The translations under genes and the position numbers were made by a program. A stretch of 16,396 bases of DNA from Ignavibacteriales bacterium (lineage in GTDB: Bacteria > Bacteroidota > Ignavibacteria > T3Sed10-11): assembly GCA_003560935.1 (NCBI GenBank), contig PWJF01000349.1, positions 1 through 16,396 on the forward strand, written 5' to 3'. The notes beneath the pieces are model-generated. The model did no database searches, was not told the origin of the DNA, and was given only the letters and a program-made list of their open reading frames with translations. Positions 9,173 to 16,095 of the stretch are shown here, piece after piece. Within the stretch, counting starts at the first letter, position 1; each line of letters opens with the position of its first letter.

Positions 9173-10538
9173 AAGTATGAAAGACAAAATTAGGATAGCT
9201 TCAGGTCAGGGCTTTTTCGGCGATTTACTAAATGCCCCGTATGATCAGGTTACCAAGGGACCTGTAGATTATGTAGTCATGGATTTTCTTTCAGAAGTGA
9301 CGATGTCTATTTTACAAAAGCAGAAGCAGCGCAATCCCCGCTTCGGTTATGCCAGAGATATTGTTACAATTCTAAAAGAAATTCTTCCGATTTGTATAGA
9401 AAAGAATATAAAAGTTATAACAAATGCCGGTGGGGTTAATCCGCACGCGTGTGCAGAAGCAATTTCTGAGATCGCTAAAAAGCAGGGACTTAACGGATTT
9501 AGAATTGGAGTGGTAATTGGCGATGACATTCTCCACAATATAGATTATTTTATAAAACGGGGTGTCGACTTCAAGAATACAGAAACGGGGGAAGAATTTT
9601 CTGGGGTTAAGGATAAGATCACAAGTGCAAATATATACTTCGGTGCGTTCTCAATTGTTGACGCGCTCAGTAAGGGTGCTCAAATCGTTATCACCGGAAG
9701 AACGACGGATACGGGGCTGACACTCGCGCCGATGATTTACGAGTTTGGATGGAAAGAGGACGACTGGGATAAACTCGCTTCCGGAATTATTGCAGGACAT
9801 ATTATGGAATGCGGCGGTCAGGCGACGGGCGGAAATTTTTCTGCTGATTGGAAATCCGTACCAAATCTTGCAGAAATCGGTTTCCCCATAACCGAAGCAT
9901 ATCCCGACGGTACGGTTGTTATTACCAAACACGAAAACACGGGTGGTCTCGTGTCGTTACACACAATAAAAGAGCAACTGCTTTATGAAATGGGAGATCC
10001 GGCAACTTATATTACGCCGGAAGTAATTGCAGATTTTACTACGATTCGTCTTGAAGATGACGGTCCCAACAGGGTTGGAATGACCGGTGTAAAGGGAAGA
10101 CCACGTACTGATACCTATAAAGTGTCGATGTCATACTCTGACGGGTATACGGCAGCCGGTAGTTTAACATATACCTGGCCCGATGCATTGGAAAAAGCTC
10201 AGGCGGCGGACAAGATATTGAGAAAGCGTCTGGAAAATCTCGGTTTACACTTTGAAGAAATACGGTCCGAGTTTGTCGGCGTGAATGCCTGTCATGGTCA
10301 TTTGGTAACGATACCTGACCATGTAAATGAAGTTGTATTGCGGTTTGGTGTTCGAAGCAAAGAATTTAAATCGGTGGAGCGTTTCGGGAAAGAAATTGCA
10401 CCGCTGATCCTGACCGGTCCGCCAAGTGTTACCGGCTTTGCCAACGGCAGACCGAGACCAAGTGAAGTTATAGCATTCTGGCCCGCTTTAATGCCGAAGG
10501 ATGTTGTAAAACCAACTATAACAATCGAACAGTTATAA
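9165..10538 (+). CDS. DUF1446 / AtuA-family protein (N-terminal part of AtuA)
   Basis: Member of the DUF1446 family, named after AtuA of the Pseudomonas acyclic terpene (citronellol/geraniol) utilisation pathway, whose biochemical role is not established. The recognisable run is an N-terminal IASGQGFFGD, a DYVVMDFLSEVTMSIL segment, then VITNAGGVNPHACAEAI and GRTTDTGLTLAP. It is about 457 residues from the TTG at 9165. ATG at 9177 (MKDKIRIASGQG) is the alternative start, and TTG at 9162 is also possible. No signal peptide or membrane segment is seen, so it should be cytoplasmic. It overlaps the DUF35 gene by 8 bases and ends one base before the small AtuA-like gene, so the pair is surely cotranslated. 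Family identity is confident; function is unknown. From context I infer that it acts on HMG-CoA or a related branched acyl-CoA. Confidence 0.88.
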   Translation: MVKSMKDKIRIASGQGFFGDLLNAPYDQVTKGPVDYVVMDFLSEVTMSILQKQKQRNPRFGYARDIVTILKEILPICIEKNIKVITNAGGVNPHACAEAISEIAKKQGLNGFRIGVVIGDDILHNIDYFIKRGVDFKNTETGEEFSGVKDKITSANIYFGAFSIVDALSKGAQIVITGRTTDTGLTLAPMIYEFGWKEDDWDKLASGIIAGHIMECGGQATGGNFSADWKSVPNLAEIGFPITEAYPDGTVVITKHENTGGLVSLHTIKEQLLYEMGDPATYITPEVIADFTTIRLEDDGPNRVGMTGVKGRPRTDTYKVSMSYSDGYTAAGSLTYTWPDALEKAQAADKILRKRLENLGLHFEEIRSEFVGVNACHGHLVTIPDHVNEVVLRFGVRSKEFKSVERFGKEIAPLILTGPPSVTGFANGRPRPSEVIAFWPALMPKDVVKPTITIEQL

Positions 10539-10539
10539 C

Positions 10540-10863
10540 ATGAAAATACGATTAATCGATATAGCGCATGCGCGTTCGGGAGATAAGGGCGATACCGCCA
10601 ATATCGGTTTAATAGCCCGTGATGAAAAACATTACCCCATTTTGAAGAAATATGTAACTGCCGATAAAGTTAAGTTGTTTTTCGGCGAGATGGTAGAAGG
10701 TGATGTAGAACGGTTTGAACTACCAAACTTGGGAGCATTAAATTTTCTGTTATACGGTGCACTCGGCGGCGGCGGTACAAAGTCGCTTATGACCGATGCA
10801 CAGGGTAAAACATTTGCCGCGGCGTTGCTGCGCATGGAAATTGAAATAGAAGAGACAGTCTAA
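10540..10863 (+). CDS. Small AtuA C-terminal-domain-like protein
   Basis: Protein of 107 residues beginning MKIRLIDIAHARSGDKGDTA, which matches the start of the C-terminal domain of full-length AtuA proteins (the HARSGDKGDTANIG signature). The glycine-rich LLYGALGGGGTKSL follows near 70-83. In AtuA of about 600 residues this domain is fused behind DUF1446; here it is a separate gene one base after the DUF1446 stop. The two products (about 457 + 107 residues) probably form one functional unit. No ribosome-binding site of its own is obvious, which fits translational coupling. It is the last cassette gene; prfB starts 17 bases after its stop. The reaction is unknown. Confidence 0.85.
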   Translation: MKIRLIDIAHARSGDKGDTANIGLIARDEKHYPILKKYVTADKVKLFFGEMVEGDVERFELPNLGALNFLLYGALGGGGTKSLMTDAQGKTFAAALLRMEIEIEETV

Positions 10864-10880
10864 ATTGAGAGGTGAAGATT

Positions 10881-12000
10881 ATGCAAGAAATGAAAACTGA
10901 AATACGCGACCTTCGGTCGAAGATTATATATCTGCGGAGGTATCTTTGACATCGAGGGGAAAGAACACGAGATAGCGGAGTTTCAGGAGAAAACACAGGA
11001 GCCCGGCTTCTGGGATGATAATATTGCCGCACAAAAAGTTATGCGAGAGATAACCACCCGAAAAGAGTGGGTGGATGCATGGGCAGATCTGAACAAACAA
11101 ATCGATGACCTTGCGACTCTAATCGATTTGGCTGATGAATCGGGAGATGATTCATTACAGGCAGAGATCGAAAGCGAATTCGATAAGATCAAGGAAGGCG
11201 TTGCCGATCTTGAATTTCACAGCATGTTAAGTCATGAAGACGATCAACGTAATGCGTTGCTGACGATTCACGCAGGGGCGGGTGGAACCGAAGCTCAGGA
11301 TTGGGCGCAGATGCTGATGCGAATGTATTTGCGATGGGCGGAGCGTAAAGGGTTCACCGCGACGTTGTTCGATATGCTGGAGGGTGACGGCGCCGGCATA
11401 AAAAGTGCAACCGTCGAGGTCAAAGGAAATTTCGCCTACGGATATTTAAAAGCCGAGAACGGTGTACACCGGTTGGTCCGGATATCTCCGTTCGATTCAA
11501 ATGCACGGCGGCACACATCGTTTGCTTCGGTGTTTGTCTATCCCGAAGTAGAAAATGAAAGTGATCTTGATATCGAGATCAACCCTGCCGACATTGAGAT
11601 GGATACCTTCCGGGCGGGGGGCAAGGGCGGTCAAAATGTGAACAAAGTTGAAACTGCGGTTCGAATACGGCATTTACCGTCCGGAATAGTTGTATCGTGT
11701 CAGCAAGAGCGTTCGCAGCATCAGAATCGTGAGCGAGCCATGACCATGTTGAAAGCGCGGTTGTATCAAAAGATGCGGGAAGAAGAGGAGGCAAAACGCG
11801 ATGCGGTGGAAGGCACCAAAAAGAAAATCGAATGGGGGAGTCAGATACGGTCATATGTATTCCATCCGTATAACATGGTGAAAGATCATCGTACGAATGT
11901 TGAGACAAGCGATACGCGCGGCGTTATGGATGGCGATATTGATAAATTTATTAAAGCTTTTCTAATTGAATACGGTTCTCAATTGCTTTTTAATCAATGA
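10881..12000 (+). CDS. prfB: Peptide chain release factor 2, with programmed +1 frameshift
   Basis: Class I release factor for UGA and UAA. It is encoded in two overlapping frames. The first runs from ATG 10881 for 22 codons to an in-frame TGA at 10947-10949. Shifting +1 at CTT-TGA-C continues from GAC at 10948 to the TAA-less end at TGA 11998-12000, giving about 372 residues (E. coli RF2 has 365). The peptidyl-transferase GGQ motif is at 249-251 and the stop-codon-reading SPF tripeptide at 202-204, both within a few residues of E. coli positions. SPF, as opposed to PxT, marks RF2. The leading frame gives [14 protein letters not shown] and joins to RRYLDIEGKE, as in other RF2 proteins. A simple reading frame from the ATG at 11041 would lose about 53 N-terminal residues. 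A GAGAGGTGA ribosome-binding site precedes the ATG. Confidence 0.96.
10936..10950 (+). promoter_or_regulatory. RF2 programmed +1 frameshift site
   Basis: The sequence GGAGGTATCTTTGAC carries every element of the known RF2 recoding signal. There is an internal Shine-Dalgarno-like GGAGG (10936-10940), a three-base TAT spacer, the slippery CTT codon (10944-10946), and the TGA stop (10947-10949) followed by C. When RF2 is scarce the ribosome slips to GAC and makes full RF2; when it is plentiful, termination at TGA lowers synthesis. This is autoregulation by the product. Confidence 0.96.
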
Positions 12001-12002
12001 GC
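11981..12002 (+). repeat. Direct repeat, copy 1 (3' end of prfB)
   Basis: A 22-base sequence starting AATTGCTTTTTAATCAATGA covers the last codons and stop of prfB. An identical copy begins 32 bases downstream (12013). Together they look like a short tandem duplication of the gene end. Confidence 0.9.
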
Positions 12003-12012
12003 GGAGCGAATT

Positions 12013-12034
12013 AATTGCTTTTTAATCAATGAGC
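12013..12034 (+). repeat. Direct repeat, copy 2 (intergenic)
   Basis: Exact copy of 11981-12002 after a 10-base spacer. It repeats the prfB terminal codons and TGA outside the gene. It is non-coding here, lying between prfB and the metal-transporter-like gene. Confidence 0.9.
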
Positions 12035-12085
12035 TCGACGTTTCTTGTCGGGGAAATTCATCTGTTATAAATTCGGCATAAGAAT

Positions 12086-12736
12086 ATGAGTGAAAGTTTT
12101 ATTGCGCTAATGGGAGCATCGTTCTCGATTGCTTTCTTTCATGCACTTGCCCCCGATCACTGGATGCCGTTTGTCATGCTCGGTCGCGCGCGTAATTGGT
12201 CAAAGAGCAGACTCATGCTGATCACCTTTGCCGGCGCTCTCGGTCATGTAGGATCTTCTTTGCTGCTCGGTGCTGTCGGTATTGCACTCGGCGTGATAAC
12301 AATGATCGAGGGAATTGAACATTGGCGGCATCATATGGCAATTTGGCTGCTCATCGGTTTTGGCGTCGCATACGCTCTATGGGGGTTAAAACACGCACAA
12401 AAACCACATAGCCACTCACACGATATAGATGAAAAACTCAGTAAAAAGAAAACAGTGACCATCTGGACGGCATTTGCTGTTTTCTTTCTCGGTCCGTGTG
12501 AACCCTTGATACCGTTGATGTTTCTGGCTGTCGGTGAAAGCTGGATGGGTGTTGTTATCATCGGGGCGATATTTTCATTCGTAACGATTGTCGTGATGAT
12601 GGTGCTCGTTTATTTCGCCTGGATGGGAGCTTCAATCGTTAATCTGAAAGCTCTAGAACGTTACACACATACAATCGCAGGAGTTATTATTGTCCTCACG
12701 GCTGTGCTTGTTCTCATGCTCGGTCATTCTCATTGA
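12086..12736 (+). CDS. NiCoT/UreH-like metal transporter family membrane protein
   Basis: Integral inner-membrane protein of 216 residues with about six hydrophobic segments (roughly 5-25, 43-70, 84-102, 126-150, 155-182, 195-214). Segment 1 contains H19-ALAP-D24-H25, an HX4DH arrangement like the metal-binding signature of nickel/cobalt transporters. A HSHSH cluster at 108-112 in a polar loop and a C-terminal HSH could also bind metal. A GPCEPLIPL motif opens segment 4. It resembles the small UreH/NicO-type group, though sulfite-exporter-like or general cation export roles are not excluded, and the metal is unknown. No urease or hydrogenase genes are nearby. It starts after the duplicated prfB tail. 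A weak TTGTCG (12045) and TATAAA (12066) pair could be its promoter, but the 15-base spacing is short. Nine bases separate it from the first Lol permease. Confidence 0.72.
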   Translation: MSESFIALMGASFSIAFFHALAPDHWMPFVMLGRARNWSKSRLMLITFAGALGHVGSSLLLGAVGIALGVITMIEGIEHWRHHMAIWLLIGFGVAYALWGLKHAQKPHSHSHDIDEKLSKKKTVTIWTAFAVFFLGPCEPLIPLMFLAVGESWMGVVIIGAIFSFVTIVVMMVLVYFAWMGASIVNLKALERYTHTIAGVIIVLTAVLVLMLGHSH

Positions 12737-12745
12737 TGTTATACT

Positions 12746-13966
12746 ATGGCATATGAATCATTTATAGCCCGCCGTTATCTCTCCGCCCGGCACCGGACGG
12801 GTTTTATTTCATTTATTACTTTTATAGCAATTCTCGGCGTTGCAATCGGCACTGCTGTGTTAATTGTCGCCCTTGCAATCATTACCGGATTTGAGCGCAA
12901 ACTTGAGGATACGCTTGTCGGTTTCTCATCCCATATTCAGGTTACTGGATTTCAGAACCAACCGCTTCGGGATTACGAGCAGACCGTACGTACTATCGGG
13001 GAAATAGAAGGAGTGCATGTGGTATCGCCGTTCATCCAGCGGGAAGGAATGATACGATCCGGCGAGGGGTTCGAGGGTATCTTAATGAAAGGTATAGACA
13101 CGGATCTTGATGTATCATTGATAAAAGATTTTATCGTTACCGGAACGTTCGATCTTTCGGAGCAGGAGCCGAATCGCGGTGGTATAATCATTGGTGAAAA
13201 ACTTGCGCGGCAGCTTGTTGTTGATATCGGCGACCGGGTGACGATATTCGCACTTGAGCAGGCAGAGGGCACTGTGATCGGTTTCGCGCGGGCAGCACAA
13301 TTTATCGTCACCGGATTATATGAGACCGGCATGGCCGAATACGATGATATCTATGTATTTGTCGGCTTATCCCCGGCGCATCGAATGTTGAGGATGGACG
13401 GGATGGTTTCGGGTTATGACGTTATGGTGGATGATGTCAATCTGATCCCGGATATTTCCGAATCACTTTTCGGTTTACTTGGGTACCCCCATTATCCCCG
13501 AACTATGTATCAATTATATCGACATTTATTTACTTGGATTGAATTGCAAAAGAAACCGATACCGTTGATTCTCGGATTGATCATACTTGTAGCGTCGGTC
13601 AACATTATTGGGACGATGCTGATGCTGGTGATGGAAAAAACAAGTCAAATCGGTACACTGAAGGCACTGGGGATGACGCGCGGAAGTATAGGGCGGATTT
13701 TCGTTATCGACGGCATGATTATTGGTGCAATAGGTGTGATGATCGGCAATCTGTTCGGTTTTTTATTATGTTTTCTTCAATATACCTATCATATAATATC
13801 GCTTCCCGGTGAAATATATTACATGAATTATGTTCCGATTGAGATGGAGCCGCTGCATTATTTGATTGTATCGGCGGTTGCTCTGATTATGTGTTTTGTT
13901 TGTACAATTGTCCCGGCACGTCTTGCCGGTCGCCTTGATCCAGTAAAGACAATCAGGTTTGCCTGA
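12746..13966 (+). CDS. Lipoprotein-releasing ABC transporter permease, LolC/LolE type (first copy)
   Basis: Inner-membrane permease of the LolCDE/MacB (FtsX-like) superfamily, 406 residues. It extracts lipoproteins from the inner membrane for transfer towards the outer membrane. One N-terminal membrane segment (about 20-50) is followed by a large periplasmic domain (about 55-265). Three C-terminal membrane segments follow (about 270-300, 320-345, 370-395). The segment EKTSQIGTLKALGMT, between the second and third, is the cytoplasmic coupling helix that contacts the ATPase. The N-terminus FIARRYLSARHRTGFIS closely mirrors that of the next gene. The stop overlaps the next start by one base (TGATG), so the two are translationally coupled. 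Whether it corresponds to LolC or LolE cannot be decided, so no symbol is given. Confidence 0.9.
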   Translation: MAYESFIARRYLSARHRTGFISFITFIAILGVAIGTAVLIVALAIITGFERKLEDTLVGFSSHIQVTGFQNQPLRDYEQTVRTIGEIEGVHVVSPFIQREGMIRSGEGFEGILMKGIDTDLDVSLIKDFIVTGTFDLSEQEPNRGGIIIGEKLARQLVVDIGDRVTIFALEQAEGTVIGFARAAQFIVTGLYETGMAEYDDIYVFVGLSPAHRMLRMDGMVSGYDVMVDDVNLIPDISESLFGLLGYPHYPRTMYQLYRHLFTWIELQKKPIPLILGLIILVASVNIIGTMLMLVMEKTSQIGTLKALGMTRGSIGRIFVIDGMIIGAIGVMIGNLFGFLLCFLQYTYHIISLPGEIYYMNYVPIEMEPLHYLIVSAVALIMCFVCTIVPARLAGRLDPVKTIRFA

Positions 13967-15195
13967 TGAATTTTGAACGTTTCATAGCGCGGCGGTATCT
14001 CCTGTCAAAGCGAAAGGCACGCTTTATCAGTATCATTTCGCTTGTTTCTGTGATTGGAATTACCGTCGGCGTTGCGGCCCTTATTATCGTGCTTTCAGTC
14101 TTCAACGGTTTTAACAGCCTCGTAACAGACATCCTGGTCGGATTCGACCCTCATCTCCGCATCGAACCGGCAACCGGAACTGCGCTGCCCGATTATGAAC
14201 GAGTTATTTCGGTAATAGAAGATGACGAACGTGTTGAGGTGTTTTCATCGGTAGTGAGCGGCAGGGCGATGATAGTCGTCCGGAATATTAACCGGATAAT
14301 TAATGTCCGGGGTATGGACCCGGATAAAATTGCTGATGTATCGGGGGTCGAAGAGTCAATCGTGCTCGGTTCATTACTACTTGATCGACCCGATGGCTCC
14401 GACGGTATAGTACTGGGAATCGGACTTGCCGACCGTCTCAATGCCATGCTGGGCGATACGGTAACGGTCATCAGTCCGCAAGGGATGGAGGCGGCATTAT
14501 TGCGATTTGGTCAACCCATTCTACGCCGGTATATCGTATCGGGGATTTACGAATCAATGAATCAGGATTACGACGCAAATTATGCATTCGTTTCATTGCA
14601 AAGCGCTCGCCGTTTATATACTCTAAGGGAAGATATAACAGGGATAGAGGTACGATTGCATAATTTCAGACAATCGGACATTGTGAAACGCAACGTACAA
14701 AACAAACTCGGAGTCGAATACCGGGTGCATACCTGGTATGACCTGCATCGCGACCTGTACTCGGTAATGGAGATTGAACGCTGGGCTGCATATATCATTT
14801 TATCATTGATAATTGCTGTTGCAACTTTCAACATACTCGGCTCCTTGACGATGTCGGTAATTGAAAAAACGCGCGACATCGGCGTATTAAAATCTATGGG
14901 CGCCACCAAACGCGAGATCGTTCGGATATATTTATTCGAGGGAGTATTGGTCGGACTGATCGGCTCTATTCTCGGAAGCATTATCGGATATATTGTCTGC
15001 TACTTGCAGATACGTTATCATCTTTTCCCTCTTGATCCGACTGTTTATATTATCCCTGCATTGCCCGTCGAGATCAGGCTGCTTGATTTTATAGCCGTCG
15101 GCGGAGCTGCACTATTGTTATCATCTCTTGCGGCATTATATCCGGCGAAACGGGCGGCACAAGTTTTACCGGCACAAGCGGTACGGTGGGAGTAA
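13966..15195 (+). CDS. Lipoprotein-releasing ABC transporter permease, LolC/LolE type (second copy)
   Basis: Paralogue of the preceding gene, 409 residues with the same plan: N-terminal FIARRYLLSKRKARFIS, one membrane segment, a periplasmic domain, then three membrane segments. The coupling helix is EKTRDIGVLKSMGATKREI. A tandem pair of FtsX-like permeases plus one ATPase is the heteromeric LolC-LolE-LolD2 arrangement, as opposed to the single LolF homodimer of many other bacteria. The ATG overlaps the upstream TGA by one base. lolD follows after 21 bases. LolC versus LolE is unresolved. Confidence 0.9.
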   Translation: MNFERFIARRYLLSKRKARFISIISLVSVIGITVGVAALIIVLSVFNGFNSLVTDILVGFDPHLRIEPATGTALPDYERVISVIEDDERVEVFSSVVSGRAMIVVRNINRIINVRGMDPDKIADVSGVEESIVLGSLLLDRPDGSDGIVLGIGLADRLNAMLGDTVTVISPQGMEAALLRFGQPILRRYIVSGIYESMNQDYDANYAFVSLQSARRLYTLREDITGIEVRLHNFRQSDIVKRNVQNKLGVEYRVHTWYDLHRDLYSVMEIERWAAYIILSLIIAVATFNILGSLTMSVIEKTRDIGVLKSMGATKREIVRIYLFEGVLVGLIGSILGSIIGYIVCYLQIRYHLFPLDPTVYIIPALPVEIRLLDFIAVGGAALLLSSLAALYPAKRAAQVLPAQAVRWE

Positions 15196-15216
15196 CAAGA
15201 ATATCAAAGGAGGGGA

Positions 15217-15912
15217 ATGAAAAAAGAAACATATATACTACAGGCAAAAGATATCAAAAAGCGTTACACGATGGTGAAGCGTCAGGCACTTGAGGTATTA
15301 AAAGGAATTACCATCGATATTACAAAAGGTGAAACGATAGCTGTTATCGGACCATCAGGCGCAGGAAAAAGTACGCTGCTTCACATCCTGGGGGGACTTG
15401 ATCGTCCGGATGAGGGTGAGGTATATTACGGCAGTGAAAACATCTTCACATTTTCAGACGATCGTCTTGCACGCTTTCGAAACCGTGAGATTGGATTTGT
15501 ATTTCAATTCCATCATTTATTACCTGAATTCACAGCGCTCGAGAATGTATTAATGCCCGGTCTCATCAACGGACAATCGTTTTCAAACAGTGAGAAGAAG
15601 GCAAAGGAGTTACTTGATATTGTCGGATTATCGGAACGAATGTCGCATTTTCCGTCAGAGTTATCGGGTGGTGAACAGCAACGGGTTGCAGTTGCGAGAT
15701 CGCTGCATAACAATCCGAATGTCTTATTTGCAGATGAGCCGTCGGGGAATCTTGACCGTAGCGGAGGGGAGCAGTTGCATAATTTATTATGGAAGTTAAA
15801 TGACGAAATAGATATAACATTATTCATCGTAACGCATAATATGGAGCTGGCAGGGAAAGCCGACAGGATAATCCGTCTAATAGATGGGAAAATCGCAAAT
15901 TCTGAGGATTAA
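15217..15912 (+). CDS. lolD: Lipoprotein-releasing ABC transporter ATP-binding protein LolD
   Basis: Cytoplasmic ABC ATPase of 231 residues that powers the two permeases encoded just upstream. Walker A is GPSGAGKS (45-52), the Q-loop glutamine is Q97 and the signature LSGGEQQR starts at 149. Walker B is VLFADE with catalytic Glu174, and the switch histidine is His207 in IVTHN. The size and the sequence around NRxIGFVFQFHHLLPEF are typical of the LolD/MacB-type ATPase group. A strong AAAGGAGG lies at 15206-15213, only three bases before the ATG. Gene order (permease, permease, ATPase) and the overlaps show one operon. The next stretch, to 15939, is very AT-rich and non-coding. Confidence 0.93.
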   Translation: MKKETYILQAKDIKKRYTMVKRQALEVLKGITIDITKGETIAVIGPSGAGKSTLLHILGGLDRPDEGEVYYGSENIFTFSDDRLARFRNREIGFVFQFHHLLPEFTALENVLMPGLINGQSFSNSEKKAKELLDIVGLSERMSHFPSELSGGEQQRVAVARSLHNNPNVLFADEPSGNLDRSGGEQLHNLLWKLNDEIDITLFIVTHNMELAGKADRIIRLIDGKIANSED

Positions 15913-15939
15913 AAAATCTAAAATATTTTGCAATAGATA

Positions 15940-15967
15940 TTGACATTTTCCTTAAAATACGTATATT
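15940..15967 (+). promoter_or_regulatory. Strong candidate promoter upstream of a structured RNA
   Basis: A perfect -35 hexamer TTGACA (15940-15945) lies 16 bases before TATATT (15962-15967). The -10 region also reads TATATTTG, matching the Bacteroidota-type TAnnTTTG box, 19 bases after the TTG. The 27 bases upstream are nearly all A/T, like an UP element. The predicted start is near 15975, exactly where a base-paired RNA begins. Confidence 0.6.
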
Positions 15968-15973
15968 TGTTAA

Positions 15974-16055
15974 AGACCATTACGACAGTTTCTCCCCTGA
16001 CTGTTGTAATATCAAGGTCAAGCCCGGCGTCCCCCCCAACGCTGGGCTTTTTATT
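15974..16055 (+). ncRNA. Candidate small structured RNA or leader with C-rich loops
   Basis: Between the promoter above and the next gene lies about 80 bases of strongly foldable sequence. Hairpin 1 pairs 15979-15989 with 16000-16010 (11 pairs, one G-U) around the loop TTCTCCCCTG. Its base is extended by GACC (15975-15978) with GGTC (16016-16019), leaving five unpaired bases. Hairpin 2 pairs 16020-16030 with 16039-16049 (11 pairs, one G-U) around CCCCCCCA and ends in a T-rich tract. The RNA would thus be two hairpins with C-rich loops able to pair with G-rich Shine-Dalgarno sequences. It could be an independent sRNA, a transcription-attenuating leader of the downstream gene, or just the lol operon terminator region. 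No known RNA family is recognised. Confidence 0.5.
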
Positions 16056-16059
16056 GTTT
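16020..16059 (+). terminator. Intrinsic terminator
   Basis: An 11-pair GC-rich stem (AAGCCCGGCGT with ACGCTGGGCTT, one G-U pair) closes an eight-base C-rich loop. It is followed by TTTTTATTGTTT. On the other strand no T-run follows, so it acts on + strand transcripts. It lies after lolD and after the candidate promoter at 15940, but before the next gene. Confidence 0.85.
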
Positions 16060-16095
16060 CGGGGCATACAAATCCAAACAAGGTGTAACAATTCT

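Noticed and set aside
11041..12000. prfB starting at ATG 11041 as a simple frame
   Set aside because: It would remove the RF2 N-terminal domain. The frame is open upstream to the CTT-TGA-C frameshift site, and the leader ATG at 10881 has a ribosome-binding site.
15940..16095. N-terminal extension of the DUF3098-like gene back to a TTG at 15940
   Set aside because: The extension covers a promoter, two hairpins and a terminator, has no ribosome-binding site and its translation is unlike any known N-terminus. The TTG is the start of the -35 hexamer.
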